A DNA stretch of 64,000 nucleotides from Crocodylus rhombifer (GCA_038503035.1 JAVSML010024570.1:1-64000); one strand, 5' to 3'; positions 24,640-37,072 are shown, counted from the stretch's first letter. Translations and numbers: made by a program. The notes: generated by a model not told the origin, from the letters alone.

Positions 24640-25160
24640 TTGTGTCCATCGACCTTTGCCGCTGTGTGGGAAACTAGTAGGACAGGGTGAGGTCCTTTCC
24701 ACTGCTCTTGGAGGGGCTCATCCTTCCAGCTACGAATGAGCACGAAATCCCCCCGGCTGTAACGCGTGGACTGGAGCATCCAGCGGAAGAGGCTGCAAGT
24801 CTTTAGTGTACCTATGGAGAGAAGAAAGAACAGCAGACAGAGAGCACATATACCATGACAAAATATTACATCCTATTTCCCACTCCCCTGCTGGAACCGG
24901 CGTCCCGTTCATAGGCCATGCCCTTCCAAACATAATTTCAAAGGGGCTAAGCCCTAATCTTCCCTTGGGGAGGGGGCACGGATACGAAGCAAAGCAAGGG
25001 GCAAAGCATCGGGCCATTGCAGAGAGGCCTCCTGGCAGATCTTTGATAGATGACGCTTGAGGGTCTGATTTGTACGAGTACTGGGGATCTGGGAGCTCCC
25101 CCACTGATGGAGTGAGGGCATGCATGTGGGTGTCAGCAGGTTTTGGCGTCCTCAGGGTGG
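24640..25160 (-). pseudogene. ERV integrase C-terminal remnant
   Basis: After the RNase H end the sequence jumps to the last part of integrase: SPFEIMFGRAWPM and HALQPGG, followed in another frame by the LIRSWKDEPLQEQWKGPHPVLL segment typical of the integrase C-terminal domain. The HHCC zinc domain and most of the D,D-35-E core are absent, so an internal deletion of several hundred bases separates RNase H from this piece. At least two frame changes are present. Confidence 0.75.
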
Positions 25161-25389
25161 CAGCATTTTTAGCTTCTCTGTCCGCCCGGGCGTTACCCCG
25201 GCTACGTCTTGATCCTCTTTCTGATGCGCCTTACAGTGCATTACTGCCACTGCTGAGGGAAGTTGAACAGCTTCCAGGAGTCGGAGAATTTGGGGTCCAT
25301 ACTTCACTGGGGAGCCTTGGGCTGTCAGTAGTCCCCTTTGTTTCCATAGGCCAGCATGGGCATGCAGTACTCCAAAAACATACCTAGAG

Positions 25390-26945
25390 TCAGTATAGAT
25401 GTTGACCCGTTTCCCCTTTTGACAGTTCTAGTGCCCGGGTCAGGGCCACCAGTTCAGCAAGTTGAGCAGATGTTCCGGCGGGCAAACCCTTGGCCTCAAC
25501 AACATTATAGAGGGTCACAACAACATAACCTGCCCTTCTTTGCCCTTCTACAACAATGCTACTGCCATCAGTGTACCACTCACAATCAGCATTCAGAAGT
25601 GGCTGATCCTGTAGGTCTACACGGCTGGAGTACTGTGCATCTATGATGTCTAAACAATCATGCTCTTGTTCCTCCGTTTCAGGTAAGAGAGTAGCCGGGT
25701 TAAGGGAGGGGCAGGGCTGCAGAGTCACTTCAGGGTTCTCCAAAAGCTTAGCTTGGTACCAAGCCACCCAAGCCTGGGTGAGCCAGAGACCCCCCTTCGC
25801 ATCTAGCAGAGCCATATGAGGGGTATACACCTGCACGACTCCTCCCAGCGTTAACTTTTCAGCTTCCTCAAGTACTAAGGCAGTTGCCGCAACTGGTCTT
25901 AAACATGCTGGCCATCCCTTGGCAACTGGATCAAGCTGTTTGGAGAAATAAGCAACGGGATGTTTCCATGCCCCCAACAATTGAGTAAGCACTCCCAGAG
26001 CCATCCCTTTTCGTTCATGCACATACAATTGGAAAGGTTTAGAAAGGTCCAGTAAACCCAGGGCGGGGGCTTCCATTAGTTTCCTTTTTAGTATCTTAAA
26101 TGCCTTGTCGGCTTCTGGAGTCCAATAAAAGGGGTCATGGTCTGCCCCTTTCACACAGTCATATAGTGGTTTTGCCCATAGTCCAAATTCAGGGATCCAT
26201 ATTCTGCAAAAACCTGCCATGCCAAGAAACGCCCTGAGCCGCTTATGGTTGCTTGGGATGGGAACCTGGCATATAGCCTCCTTTCGCTCGCTTGAAAGCT
26301 GGCGCTCCCCCTGTCTTATGTGAAATCCCAGGTATCGTACTTCGGGGAGAGCAATTTGAGCTTTATTTCGAGCCACCCGATATCCTCGAAGTCCAATAAA
26401 GTTTAGGAGGCTTACTGTGGCGTTAAGGCAAGAGTTTAAATCTATGGCAGCAATTAATAAATTATCCACATATTGTAACAAGAGAACTTCATGCTCATTA
26501 TTCCATTCCTCCAAGTCTTTAGCTAAGGACTGGCCGAAAAGGGTAGGAGAGTTCTTAAATTCCTGGGCTAATACTGTCCAACAAAGTTGATTCTTAACCC
26601 TTTTTTTGTCCTCCCATTCAAAAGAGAATATCTCCTGAGAGGGGGGGTCAACTGGAATCATAAAGAAAGCATCTTTCAAATCAAGAACTGAGAAATGAGT
26701 ATACTGCCCCCCTACGGAGGCCAGCAAGGTATACGGGTTTGGGACGAGGGGATGAAAAGTTTTAACCCATTCGTTAACCGCCCTTAGGTCCTGCATCAGT
26801 CGATATGTGCCATCAGGCTTTAGTACAGGCAAGATAGGAGTGTTCCAGGCTGACTGACATTCTCGCAGTATGCCGTACTTTAGGAAACGGTCTATAGTCT
26901 CCTGCAGTCCCTCTCTGGCTTCCCTTTTGATTGGGTACTGCTTGA
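25390..26945 (-). pseudogene. pol: ERV pol: reverse transcriptase and start of RNase H
   Basis: A single open frame runs from just after a TGA (26948-26946) to a stop at 25390. It carries RT motifs in order: PVLKPDGTYRLMQDLRAVNE, SVLDLKDAFFMIPVDP, and at the catalytic loop LLQYVDNLLIAA where the second aspartate of YVDD is asparagine (codon AAT at 26463-26461, minus strand). The connection region and an RNase H start (CEWYTDGSS, GTSAQLAELVALTRALELSKG) follow. The frame is then lost; RNase H continues in other frames (IYTDSRYVFGVLHAHAGLW, then GNARADREAKNAA) to about 25150. RT would copy viral RNA; both the aspartate change and the breaks argue against activity. Confidence 0.92.
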
Positions 26946-27179
26946 TTCATACTGGACCTTTTCCTGGCAGTAGTTGGATATTAATGGGGGTTTGATGTGT
27001 AGCCTTTCCAGGGACCCCCTTTGCCCATACCAATGGGTATACCTGGTCCTCCCACTGGTTCCACTCCGGGGGAGCGTTCATAGCCGAGGGTTCAACCGCG
27101 AGGGTCATTATCCATGCATTTTCAGGGGGCAATGTGAGGGTTATTTCATCCTGGGTAAAATGCAGTGATGCACCTAATC

Positions 27180-27420
27180 AACAAAGCAGGTCTTGTCCTA
27201 GCAGGGGTGTAGGGCAATCTGGAAGGTAGACCAATTTGTGAGAAAGAGCCCGGTCTCCCAGAGCACATTCTGCAGGAGCATACACTGGGCACTGAGTCTT
27301 TTTTTCCCGTGGCACTCACCACGGTGAGAGAGTCCGCTACGGGAAGTTGAAGAGGTTGATTTACAGCGGTCCGTGCTGCCCCGGAGTCTACCAAAAAAAT
27401 CAATTTCTGAATTCCCCACC
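27180..27420 (-). pseudogene. pro: ERV protease remnant
   Basis: The minus-strand frame includes FLVDSGAARTAV, the aspartic protease active-site region (DSG in place of the more usual DTG). Its frame is lost at a run of A residues (27298-27306 region), with the downstream half in another frame, and it ends at a TGA near 27180. The gag-pol boundary lies just upstream at about 27474. The enzyme would process Gag and Gag-Pol; it is dead here. Confidence 0.75.
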
Positions 27421-27473
27421 CGCATTTTTACTTGGGGTTCCGGGGGTGGGGTGGTCCGTTTCCCCTGACACCC

Positions 27474-28909
27474 CTACTCCTGTCCTTCCACTGCCATTAC
27501 AGGAGTGCAGTCTCTCCCTTTCTCTGGGCATTCATTCTTCCAGTGTCCCTCTTGCCAGCATAAGGCACACTGGTTCCGTCCCAGGCGTCTTTCTTGTGGG
27601 CCAGGGCGCCCGCGCCCACAACCCCTTATACCTCTGCCTCTCCCACCTTCTTGTGGCCTTTCTCTGACTCCAGCCTGTACTGCTGTTACTAGCATTCTAA
27701 CTTGTCTCTTGTCCTTTTCTCCTTCTCTGAGAGTATACACCCTGTTTGCAGTTTCCAGGATTTGTGCTACAGACATACCCATTAAGTCTTCCTTCTTTTG
27801 TAACTTCCTCTTTATATCAGGGGCTGCACGGCTGGTAAAAATACCTTTTATAATCACCTCCGTTGCCTGGTCATCAGGGTCTGCATTGGTATTTTGCCGA
27901 ATGGCGTCCCGGATGCACTGTAGGAATGCAATGGGACTTTCCTTCGGCTCCTGTACTATTTCATACGGCTTTGCCCAGTTATTATGTCGGACAGCCGAGT
28001 GCCTGAGCCCATGCATAAGTAGTTCTTTGTAAGAGTTAAGACGGGTATAATCCACAGGATTGTTAGGGTCCCATCTAGGGTCTGCTAGGGGAACCACATC
28101 TGCCGGACCAGGAACATTGACGGGATCCCATTCATGCCTCCACTGTGCTTCTTCCCTTGCTTTGGAAATAACTTGATTCCGCTCTACTTCAGATAATAAG
28201 GTTCACATAAGGATATTACAATCGTCCCAATCAGGCTTGTGACTAGCTAAACTTCCCTCAAAGACAGAAATAAACTTACTTGGGCTAGTTGAAAATTCTC
28301 CAGCCTGTGCTTTAAAATCCGCCAGGTCCACTGGATTAAAAGGTACGTGGGTGTATACTTGCATGGTCTGGACTGCACGCCCATCTGCCCCAGGCCGGGC
28401 TATTACAGTCTAGTAAGTAAAAGATAAAATCCCACTGAGGGAGGGATCTCTGGGACTGGGGGCATCTGACGTTTATATGGTGGAGGTGTTAAAGCCGAAG
28501 GGGACGCCGACTCTGGCATTACAGTAATGGGGGGGGAATGCTGAGACTCAACACTAACAACTACTGATCCTGTCGGAGTCAAATCACACTTCTGCAAAAT
28601 ATCTGTCTTGTTCCATAAAGCCATAAACAATTGTGCATACAAATGTTCATTCCACTTACCCGTCCGCTGACAAAACAGGAGTAATTGGAGGATTGTATTG
28701 TAGTTAATTGACCCTTCCGGAGGCCACCTTTCCTGATCCTCCAGTTGATATTGAGGCCATTCCACTGTACAGAACCTTTTAAGATCATTTTCAGTCATTA
28801 GATCTGACTTAAACAGTTTCCAATTAGTCAGAATGCATTCTAAGGGTATACACCGTGCCCTGCCAACCGTACTCTGTCCCTGCCCATACTCTAGGGAGAC
28901 ACTGGGCAT
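27474..28909 (-). pseudogene. gag: ERV gag (MA-CA-NC), broken
   Basis: Two open blocks cover gag. 28909-28403 gives a matrix-like N-terminal part (EWPQYQLED, LQLLLFCQRTGKW) followed by a Pro-rich stretch. 28097-27474 gives the C-terminal capsid part (ILETANRVYTLREGEKDKRQV, one of the most typical gamma-like capsid regions, here seen in parts), a Gly/Arg-rich stretch, and one zinc knuckle CALCWQEGHWKNEC (C-X2-C-X4-H-X4-C). Between them is at least one frame change near 28400-28440 and a TGA near 28205. The start at 28909 is ATG-Pro rather than the Met-Gly expected for myristoylation. Gag would form the virion shell; this copy is not functional as it stands. Confidence 0.88.
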
Positions 28910-28952
28910 CCCCAGGTCCTACAGGGAGACACTGGGCGTCCCTAGGTCTTAA
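28893..28952. repeat. Two-unit 30-bp tandem repeat at the gag start
   Basis: AGGGAGACACTGGGC(A/G)TCCC(C/T)AGGTC is present twice in a row (28893-28922 and 28923-28952) with three or so differences. It overlaps the gag initiation region and may have disturbed it. Confidence 0.8.
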
Positions 28953-29184
28953 CAGACAATGCTCTGAGCTTATCCTACCTTATCCGAGGGACCGGTTTCA
29001 CACCGTCACCCACGATCGCTTCTCCACTATTAGAGCGCGTTGCACCGTTGTGCCCTCTGGGGTCGATCAAACCACGTCTCTGCCAAGGCCCCCAATGAAA
29101 CCATCGGTGCGCGCTGGGCGTCGGTTGTTGCCGCAAGTCGTCGACCCCAGGAGGGATCCGGGCAAGGCGAAATGTTAGCCTCGA

Positions 29185-29202
29185 GCCCCACGTTGGGCGC
29201 CA
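29185..29202 (-). other. ERV primer binding site, tRNA-Lys(1,2) type
   Basis: The minus strand reads TGGCGCCCAACGTGGGGC, four bases inside the 5' LTR. This is the sequence used for tRNA-Lys1,2 priming. Gamma-like viruses more often use Pro or other tRNAs, so the pairing with a gamma-like gag/env is of note. Confidence 0.85.
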
Positions 29203-29206
29203 AAAC

Positions 29207-29673
29207 TGTTGCCGGCACAAGGTGCCTGAGGGAGACAACAATTGGGTTTGTTGCCCGGTGTGCGTCGCGCCAGATAAACACACTGGGGGGAGAAGCAGAC
29301 AGAGTTTATTTGAGCTCAAGTAAAAGGCACAGGGAGACCGTATAGTCTCAAATCCTGCACACCTAACCCTGCAACAGCGGGATCTTTATACCCCGGTCAG
29401 TTTCACTGTCAATGATTTTCCACCAGCTGGCCCCCTCTTTCTCCCCTTTCCCTCCTCCTTTCACTCTCCGAGCGGTGCCCTTGCATTCCACAGATAACAG
29501 TTTTAGCTCGCCTGCTTTCCAGAAGGACAGGAGATTGCAGGCGCCAAAGAAAGGGTTATAAAGGTTGGGCAAGGTGGGGTTTTGGCTCTTCTGAGCCTGG
29601 AGCAGAAGGACTTCCTCGACACTCGTGGTCTTCCATCCCTCTGAGTTACCCAGGGTTATGCCCAGTGACACCA
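29207..29673 (-). repeat. ERV 5' LTR
   Basis: 467 bases, reading TGGTGTCACTGG ... GTGCCGGCAACA on the minus strand (TG...CA). A TATA box GTATAAAG is at 29391-29384 and a poly(A) signal AATAAA at 29310-29305, giving a usual U3-R-U5 layout with R starting near 29355. It is the partner of 23543-24010. Confidence 0.93.
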
Positions 29674-32600
29674 ACAAGAGGATTCCCTGCTATTTCTCCA
29701 TCTATACACATTTATTTAATGCCATTTTAACAGCACTGGGTAGGATTAAGAGTGACATCTGGTGCTGCATGAGATGTTTGTTCTCTCTCATTCACTGCTT
29801 TCCTATCTGAGCTAAAAATAATATTCAAAGTACGTACTATAATAATAACTGGTAGCAAGATGCCTGTCTAGAAAGAAGAGTGCTACATTTCTGGCAGGCT
29901 TCACTGGATAAAAGCCTAGCCAGCTTGAACAACTTTCATAAAAAATAAAAATTAGCTCCCTAGAAAGGAAAAAAATTAGCTTGCTTTTTCTTTCTAGTTT
30001 GGCCCCCAAATATTCAATTTAGCAGTGAAAAAAAGAAAAAAGAAAAACAGAGAAACAACATTATTGCACCAGGTTTTTTTTCTTCATACTTTAATAGATT
30101 TTTGAACCAACAGTCCTGGAGAATTATGTCAGAACAGCACAGGCAGTGGCAGACAAGGCTTCTACAATTGTCTACCATTGCATTTCATATTTCACTTAGA
30201 GATCACCTGTAAGATTAATACTCTCTCCAAAGCCAGTGTCAGACTTTGCCCTGTCTATTCAGACTTCTAATACAGGCTTTAGCTGCAGTGAATTTTATGA
30301 ACCCGTCAGGGATCAATAAGGAACTGGAGTGAGAATTTAATTCTCAAACAGCTATCACCTTATAACAGCTCTTAGTCACTACTGATCTGGGCTTCTTTTG
30401 AAGCAGCTAAACTAATGTAGGCAGCTCAATATGCAACTTGTTCTGTATCCTGTGGCATGCTAGATCTAGATCCTATGTTAATTCTGTAAGTGTGATAGGT
30501 ATGCTATTAGTTCCATTCCCAGTTCAGGTTATTAATTCATTTGGAAGTTTCTATTGAATTGAGGATGAAATAATACAAATAAAGTGATCCCTGTGCCATT
30601 TATTTTTATACTATATTAAAATGGTCAATTTCACATTGCTTTCTATTTTGAAAACTCAAATGTGGAGACCGTCTCAGCCATCCATCTCAGCATTAAAGGC
30701 CCCTTGAAGAGACTTCACTTCTCAGATAGATTGTTTCAGGCTCCCTGCAGTCACAGACAGAAGTTACTACGTTGGTTTACATTCTGTTACCTTTCTGACT
30801 TCATCACCATTACCACAAAGAGTAAAAACTCTAGGAGTATCCAAAGCTCAATGCACTGGCCAGGAATGAAGTCTGAGATTAATTCTGTGACTGCCAAAAT
30901 GCCAGCTTCTCACAGATCTACATATGCTGCATTACCAATCTCTTCAATCACAACCTCTTTGATATTTTAAAAAAAATCACTTAGTGAAAACTTTGCTTCA
31001 GTTCAGAACATGGAAAATGAGACTAAAATAATGGAAATGGAAGGACAGAGAAGGTTATGCAGAGCCAGAAATAACCAGCAACTATCCACAGTAGCATAAC
31101 TGGTGGGGAGAAAGGGAGGGTGAGCAGGGAACCTGCCCAGGTGTCTTTTAGGGGGGGCCTAGATTATCAATGGTATTTGACATTTGAATTGTTGTTGTTA
31201 GTTGCCTAAAGACCAATAAAGTGGAAGCCCCTATACCCCTACGGAATGACACTGCTTGCCTAAACTAATGCCACATACACATAATCAAATGATCTGGGAG
31301 AGTTCTCTAGGGTTTGTTCTCCTGGTAGAAACAAGTTACCTGGAAACACATGAACAGATATTTGAACACTCAGCCCCTAGTGAGCAGAGAGGTTGCAGTG
31401 CTGATGGTGCATAGCCAGAGGGCCCCTGTGCAGCAGCATAGGGATGGGGCCAGGCACTGGGGCAAAGCAGAAACAGAGATTTCAAGTTCATGAATTGTAT
31501 TTGCCTCTCCACCTTCCAAGTCAGTGCCTGGGGTGGTTGCCCTATCACCACCACCACCCTCCCACCCCAGTTATGCCACTTTCATTGTGTATACATCTCA
31601 ACATGCTCTGAAGGCTCCCTCAGTCTGCCTGGCAACACATTGACTGACCCAGACTGCTCAAACTCAGCCTGTGTGGGGATTTGTGGGGGGGTTCTGCTGC
31701 AAGCTCAGCTAGAATAGCGGAGTGCCAACAGCCATTGCAGTAATTTATTAATAGCTAATAAAATCATGGGCTTCTATGAATAGCAGGTGAGGTGTGTAGA
31801 AACTCTACCTTTTTGCTAAAAACACGGATCATTGGAATGATGCCATCTAATGTAACTCCTATTATTCACCTATCTATTCTACCCAAACACAGCTTTAGAT
31901 AAACCATCATGGATCCATTCTTGTCAGACTATATATCTTATCCAAAAAATATCAATTAAAGTATTAGGGAGCACACCTTTTAGATAAGTGCTTGAAAAGA
32001 TACAAGACTCAGACAGGGTTAAATGTTTGGAACTCAAAAGAAGAGATGAATCTAAGGGACTTGAAAATAAGTTCCAAGTAAAATGGCCTAAGGAGCATAC
32101 CCGTGGCTAAACAAAAAAACTGGAACCAACGCCACAGAGCACCTTCTACTGGTAATTATTTTTATGTGCAACAAGCAAATAAATACACACGCTGGACTGT
32201 TCTGGGGAGAACACTCTAAACTACTGAATAAAATATTGGAAAAATAACAACAGTGTAAAGAAGCCAGCTTAGATTTCCAGCAATTAGCTTTTGCCAAAAT
32301 GTTCCATTTCAAAAATATTTTTCCTGTCAATATAAAATTGATTTGTCACTCCCACTAACAATACTTCCCTGTCTGTTTTTTCTCTTTGAAAACCTGTTAC
32401 TGCAAGATACTTTTTTTTATTTTTAATATGCTTCCTAAGAGCAAGAATTTTCTGGCTACAAGCTTACCACAAAAATATATACGACTGAGATGAGCACTGT
32501 TTCCCAAACCAGTTATTGTGGGGGGGAACACTAATTATTTCGTTTCTCTGCCTTATCAATAAAAGAAAATGGCTTCAAATATAACTTGCTATTGATTGCT

Positions 32601-33925
32601 GCAACCCGGACATATTTTGCTATTCCAAATAGCCTGGGCTAACACTAGTCATGGGCTCTTTTTTTATAGCTGATACCCATCTGGCCAACACTTGGACTTT
32701 AGAGATAAACTTACACTGATATTGCAACACACCTAAAAATGACCCATAAACTTTAGAACACAGCAGCTGCTAAGGCAGGAATGCATTTAATAAGATAGTT
32801 GTAATGTTGTTCACTATATGCCCATTAAAAGAGGAGACTTAATGCTAAATGATCTTGTAAAATGGCATCATTTTGTTCAACAGACCTCCGCATATCTACC
32901 TAAATTACACAATCAGTTGTTTTACTTTTATCAGCACCGCTGAAAACACCCAGCTCTGGAAGAGGAGGCTGCAGTTTCTGATTCATTAAGTTCTAACTGA
33001 TGTAACTTTGTCATTGCTGGTGATGCGTGAGCTGGAACGAGACAAGCGACTCCTAGCCAGGCTCGTCTCACAGACCTGACACACAATAAAACCAACTTTA
33101 TTGTTAATGTTTACATGTATTACAGGGTGCTTCAGGTCTAACGAGGAATGGGCCTCCACTGTAGTAGGGACTGTACAGAGTTGTGAACTTCCCCCACCTT
33201 GAGGGGTTTACAGTTTAACTAGACAAGGCAGACATTGGGTGCAGGGAGGACCATAGCACGCAAGAGTGAAAATCCCAGGAGCAACAGGTGTCATAATAGC
33301 TGTATAAACTGGAGAGCAAGCAATATGGAATGAGGTTATTGGAGATCAGGAAGTGAAGAAAACACAGCAGGCAAGGAAAGAAGGACGATAAGAAGGACAG
33401 GTATGGAAGTTTCAATGGAGAAGGGAAGCTGGAGCAAATCGCCCAAACTCCAGTTAAAATTGATGAAAATTTCTGACATGAGTGTCAGTGGGCCTTGCTT
33501 AAGCTGCCTCTGGAACTGCATCTCCCAGATGGACTTGCTGGCTGGCTGTTCCCTCTAATTTCTGGGAGTCCTCATGGCTATGGGGAAGGGGGATAACTTA
33601 TGGGTCTTTCCCCACAGTCAGAGACCATCTCTGCTTTGTAGTTCTGGCTGTGAGGGAAGTTGGGGATGGCCCTAACCAAAGCCCACATTACCCTTCTCTA
33701 TAAAGCAGCAGTCCTTGCACTCAGATGTTCATAGCAGTGTGTTTTTTCCCTGTAAACTGAGTGAATCCATTCTGAAAATCATTAGGCAACAACCACCAGG
33801 AATCCCAATGCCATTTTTATGTGGTCACTTCTCTGAGAACCGCACTTATAGTGCCTTCTCCAAACAGTGAATGGGAATGCTCCAAGAGACTGGGACGTTT
33901 CTGAATATCATAACCCAGTGATTCT
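29674..33925. other. Unassigned intergenic sequence right of the provirus
   Basis: This is A/T-rich non-coding sequence. No exon, CR1 or LTR was recognised. Short open frames lack any known domain. Confidence 0.5.
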
Positions 33926-33928
33926 CAA

Positions 33929-34000
33929 CCAGGGTGTTGCACCACCCTTTTAAGGGTGTCAGGTAAAGTTAACAAAGCTAGGTGTGCAAAGAACATGATT
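33929..34000 (+). mobile_element. hAT-type terminal fragment
   Basis: CAGTGATTCTCAACCAGGGTG resembles the common CAGTGGTTCTCAACC terminus of hAT-derived repeats. Only one end was seen and the extent is uncertain. Confidence 0.4.
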
Positions 34001-34159
34001 CACTAAATTAATCCAGAGATTTCACATAGGAAGCCACAGTGTCAAAACAGGTCTGAGTTCTTTGCAACATGGGAATTCCTCTACTATTTTTCTGTAGTCA
34101 AAAAATTAAGGGAAAGCTGAGACCTGACACTTTCCATTGCTTGTGGTAATGGTGGTAGG

Positions 34160-34225
34160 TCAGTGGTTCTCCACCTTGTTAGACTCAAGGCACCCCTTGG
34201 ATTTTCACAGTTGAATCCTTATCCT
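34160..34225 (+). mobile_element. hAT-type terminal fragment
   Basis: CAGTGGTTCTCCACCTTGTTAG followed by CAAGGCACCCCTTGGATTTT is again the hAT-type CAGTGGTTCTCAACC end. It is possibly a partner of the fragment at 33929 or a second insertion; no opposite inverted end was found. Confidence 0.4.
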
Positions 34226-34229
34226 TATT

Positions 34230-37070
34230 TCCCACCTCCTTATGTAAGCAGAAGGCCACTTTAAGTCATTTACGGTTATCATTTGCACATCGATCACGCA
34301 TTTTCTCAGATCCAGAAAAACTCCATCACCATAAGTCGAAGAGTGCCAAAAAAAGCAATCAAACAAGAATAAGCCAAATAGCTGAAAGGGAGATATTAAA
34401 GAAGGCTGGGCTGGGAAAGAACCAGTTTTATTTTTAGACATGCAAACTAACTGGCATAGGGCAGCTACTTCAAAATGGAATTGGGGAAGATGTGAAACCC
34501 AGCCAGACCTGTATTACTATTTGTAACCTGGGCCTTGATGAACTGTTAGCTCATGCACCCTTGCAATACTGAACATGTGACAAAAGGTAGCAGCAAATAT
34601 CCTTGCTTATACATGGGAGAAAACCAAAGCCCTCAATATAAACAATAGGGAGCCAATTGTCATTTAGAAAGAGTCCCTCTATGCAGCTTTGGTAGAGTAA
34701 ATATGTTAAGTTATATTTAAAATTAGAATCAGGTCTTACATGGTTGTAGCTCAGGGTCAAGCTTCAACACCAGGCCTCAACGGGTGTTGAAGTGGGAAAG
34801 CCTCAACAGACGCTAGATTTCAGTGATGACTTGCTAGGATTTCTAGCCAAGGATTATATGTGGAATTAGCACTAGTTACCAACATGATTGCTTGCTCTCT
34901 GGGTAAGAAAAGTATTTTACACTGTATGTTGAGTTGGGAACTCTCAGTTCCAGCCCACAAACATTACTGGCTTCCCAGGATTACAGAAACAAAGTTGTAG
35001 ACTGTACCATGGGCTCTGAAGAAGTTTAGTTTGAACACCTCAGCTTGGACCCTTTGTTTAAAAACATTCTGGGCCATAAAAACAAAGCCAAAACCTTGGC
35101 TTCAACAGAAATATTAGACTAAATTCACTATTAAGAGATGATAGCTCACAGACCAAGGACAGCATTCAAGCGTTGATTTCTTAGCCATGTTTCACAGAAA
35201 GTGAACAGTGGCCACCCACCTATTTTCTAGTTGAAACGATGAAGGCTCAAGGCTGGACCACAAACCTGACTACTGGTGCTGAAAAGGTATAGTCCCTGAT
35301 GTCTAGGCCTGGCTCCGCACCCTAGGGGCACTCCTCTTTCCCCAACCCCGGTGGCTGGAGACAGGGGTCCTACTGACCTCAACTCAAAGGCTTACACACA
35401 AAACAACTCTCCAGCACGGGATGTCAGTCTTTTTTCCCTTGAATATCTAAAAACAAAACAACCTACATGTTTAAGCATAAATTCAACATATTAACTGTGC
35501 ATTCTCCCAGCTGACCCAGACTCCCTGCAGTACTTCACAGAGCATCTGCCTGGGACTCGCACAGTAGTGTAATGGCAGGTGGAGGGCAACAACAGCAGCA
35601 GCACCAGGCAAGCCCTTTGTCAGGGACACAAAAATCAGCTGTTGCCACAGCAGCTGATGGTATCACTGTAACCAGCACAGCAGGAGCTAGCATAGCCCCT
35701 AGAGCCATGCAGCTACTTCAGGAGCAGAGCTGTGCAGCTACACAGCTGGAGGTGCATATAAATTAGAGCGTTCCCTACTTCTGAACACCTGCACCAATCT
35801 TCCTATTCCCTGACGGTTTCCTTACAGCTGAGCTCTGGCTGGCTTCTATGAAAACCAGGTGATCTTTAACCTAGCAGCTGACCCCTGGCATCAGGACATC
35901 ATTAGCTAGGAATCAGCTTATTGTGTAGAGGCCCTCTCCTTGTAAACAGCCACCCACCCACTGGCAAGGATTCCCTAGGAAACAGTACACTATTCTGGGA
36001 CCAGTCCTGGGTTCAAGGGAAGAGGCAGTAGTGCTGTGGCTGGTACTCTGCAGGTTGAAATTTCCCCCAGTATTTAGGCTCGTGCTCTGTTAGGCTGCTG
36101 TAGTACAACAGCAGGAGGAGGAGCCCCACAGATGTACTGAGCATGGAGAAGTTTTAATTTCTGAAGAAAAGCTCCGAGGTTTGGTCTTATTTTACCACCT
36201 TAGTAATTCAGGTTCTAATACATTAGGCTTCCTGGGCACTGTTACTGAGAGTATAATAGTTGCCATGTGCACCTGATACTGGACCATCCCTTACAAATAC
36301 TGCTGTACCCAACTTCACTGACAGTTGGCAAGGCACAGGAAAAAGAGGAAGAGGCTGTACAAATTCAGCCTAAATTCTGCTCCAGGAGGCTCATACAGTT
36401 TTCACTTGGAGTAATAACTGTGTCCCCAACAGCTGGATTTGTAACAGGGTGATAGGCTCAATACTGCTCAGGGAAGTCAGCCCCCAAGCCATGCACAAGA
36501 GGCATGCCTCACCCATAAATTCCCATGCTCATTCACACCAATTGCTGAAAGTGAAGCAATGTAGCAGGTCAGAGAAACGCTGAATGCACACATTGCACCC
36601 CTCTCAGCCTGCTTATCCTGGGGTTGCTTATGGGCACATGCTCAGCACTGCCCTGGGGTGGCAACCAGGCCTCATTTCGGGGGGTGCCTATGGAGTGGGA
36701 GCAAGTGGGATGGGGGCGGGGAGGGTTCCTGATGGCAGCTCAAACCTGACACAGGTGATAGAGATGGGCCATGAGGAACAGAACAGGACCAAACCATCAG
36801 CTACTCCTGCTAGAGTGTGCTACGTGGCTGGCATCTCACATACATCTCCTGGAAGGCAGGTACACTTCCATTGCTGTTTTTGTTCTCTCTACATACACAA
36901 ATTCTCTGAAAAGAGAGGGCTAGCTAATCTGTGACACAGGAAAAAAAAAGGGGGTGGGGGAGATGGGGAAGGACCAAAGTCCCAAATATTTACAGTGACA
37001 ACAACCCAGTGTGGCCACAGCATATGTTGATGACTTTCTTTCTTTAAGTTAGAATCTCTGATGCATACTC
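34230..37070. other. Unassigned intergenic sequence
   Basis: No supported gene. The open frame near 35572 (Gln-rich after ATG) comes from a CAACAGCAGCAG stretch and has no supporting features. Confidence 0.45.
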
Positions 37071-37072
37071 GG

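Larger units (their letters stand above)
23543..29673 (-). mobile_element. Endogenous retrovirus, gamma-like (class I), defective provirus
   Basis: A 6.1 kb provirus lies on the minus strand in the order 5' LTR (29207-29673), primer binding site (29185-29202), leader, gag (about 28909-27474), protease (about 27420-27180), RT/RNase H (26945-25160), integrase remnant (about 25125-24640), env TM remnant (about 24610-24199), polypurine tract (24015-24025), 3' LTR (23543-24010). A single zinc knuckle in NC and CX6CC in TM point to a gamma-like virus. Most of integrase and all of env SU are missing, and the remaining frames carry frameshifts and stops, so the copy cannot make infectious virus. I found no clean target duplication at the outer ends. 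LTRs differ at about 13 positions plus a one-base indel. Confidence 0.93.

Noticed and set aside
23534..29681. Target duplication around the provirus (CAGAG-like versus AAGAG-like)
   Set aside because: The flanks share only fragments such as AGAG at different offsets from the LTR ends; not a convincing 4-6 bp duplication.
35572..35766. Short frame with a polyglutamine run after ATG
   Set aside because: It comes from a CAACAGCAGCAG stretch; no domain, no promoter, no splice context.
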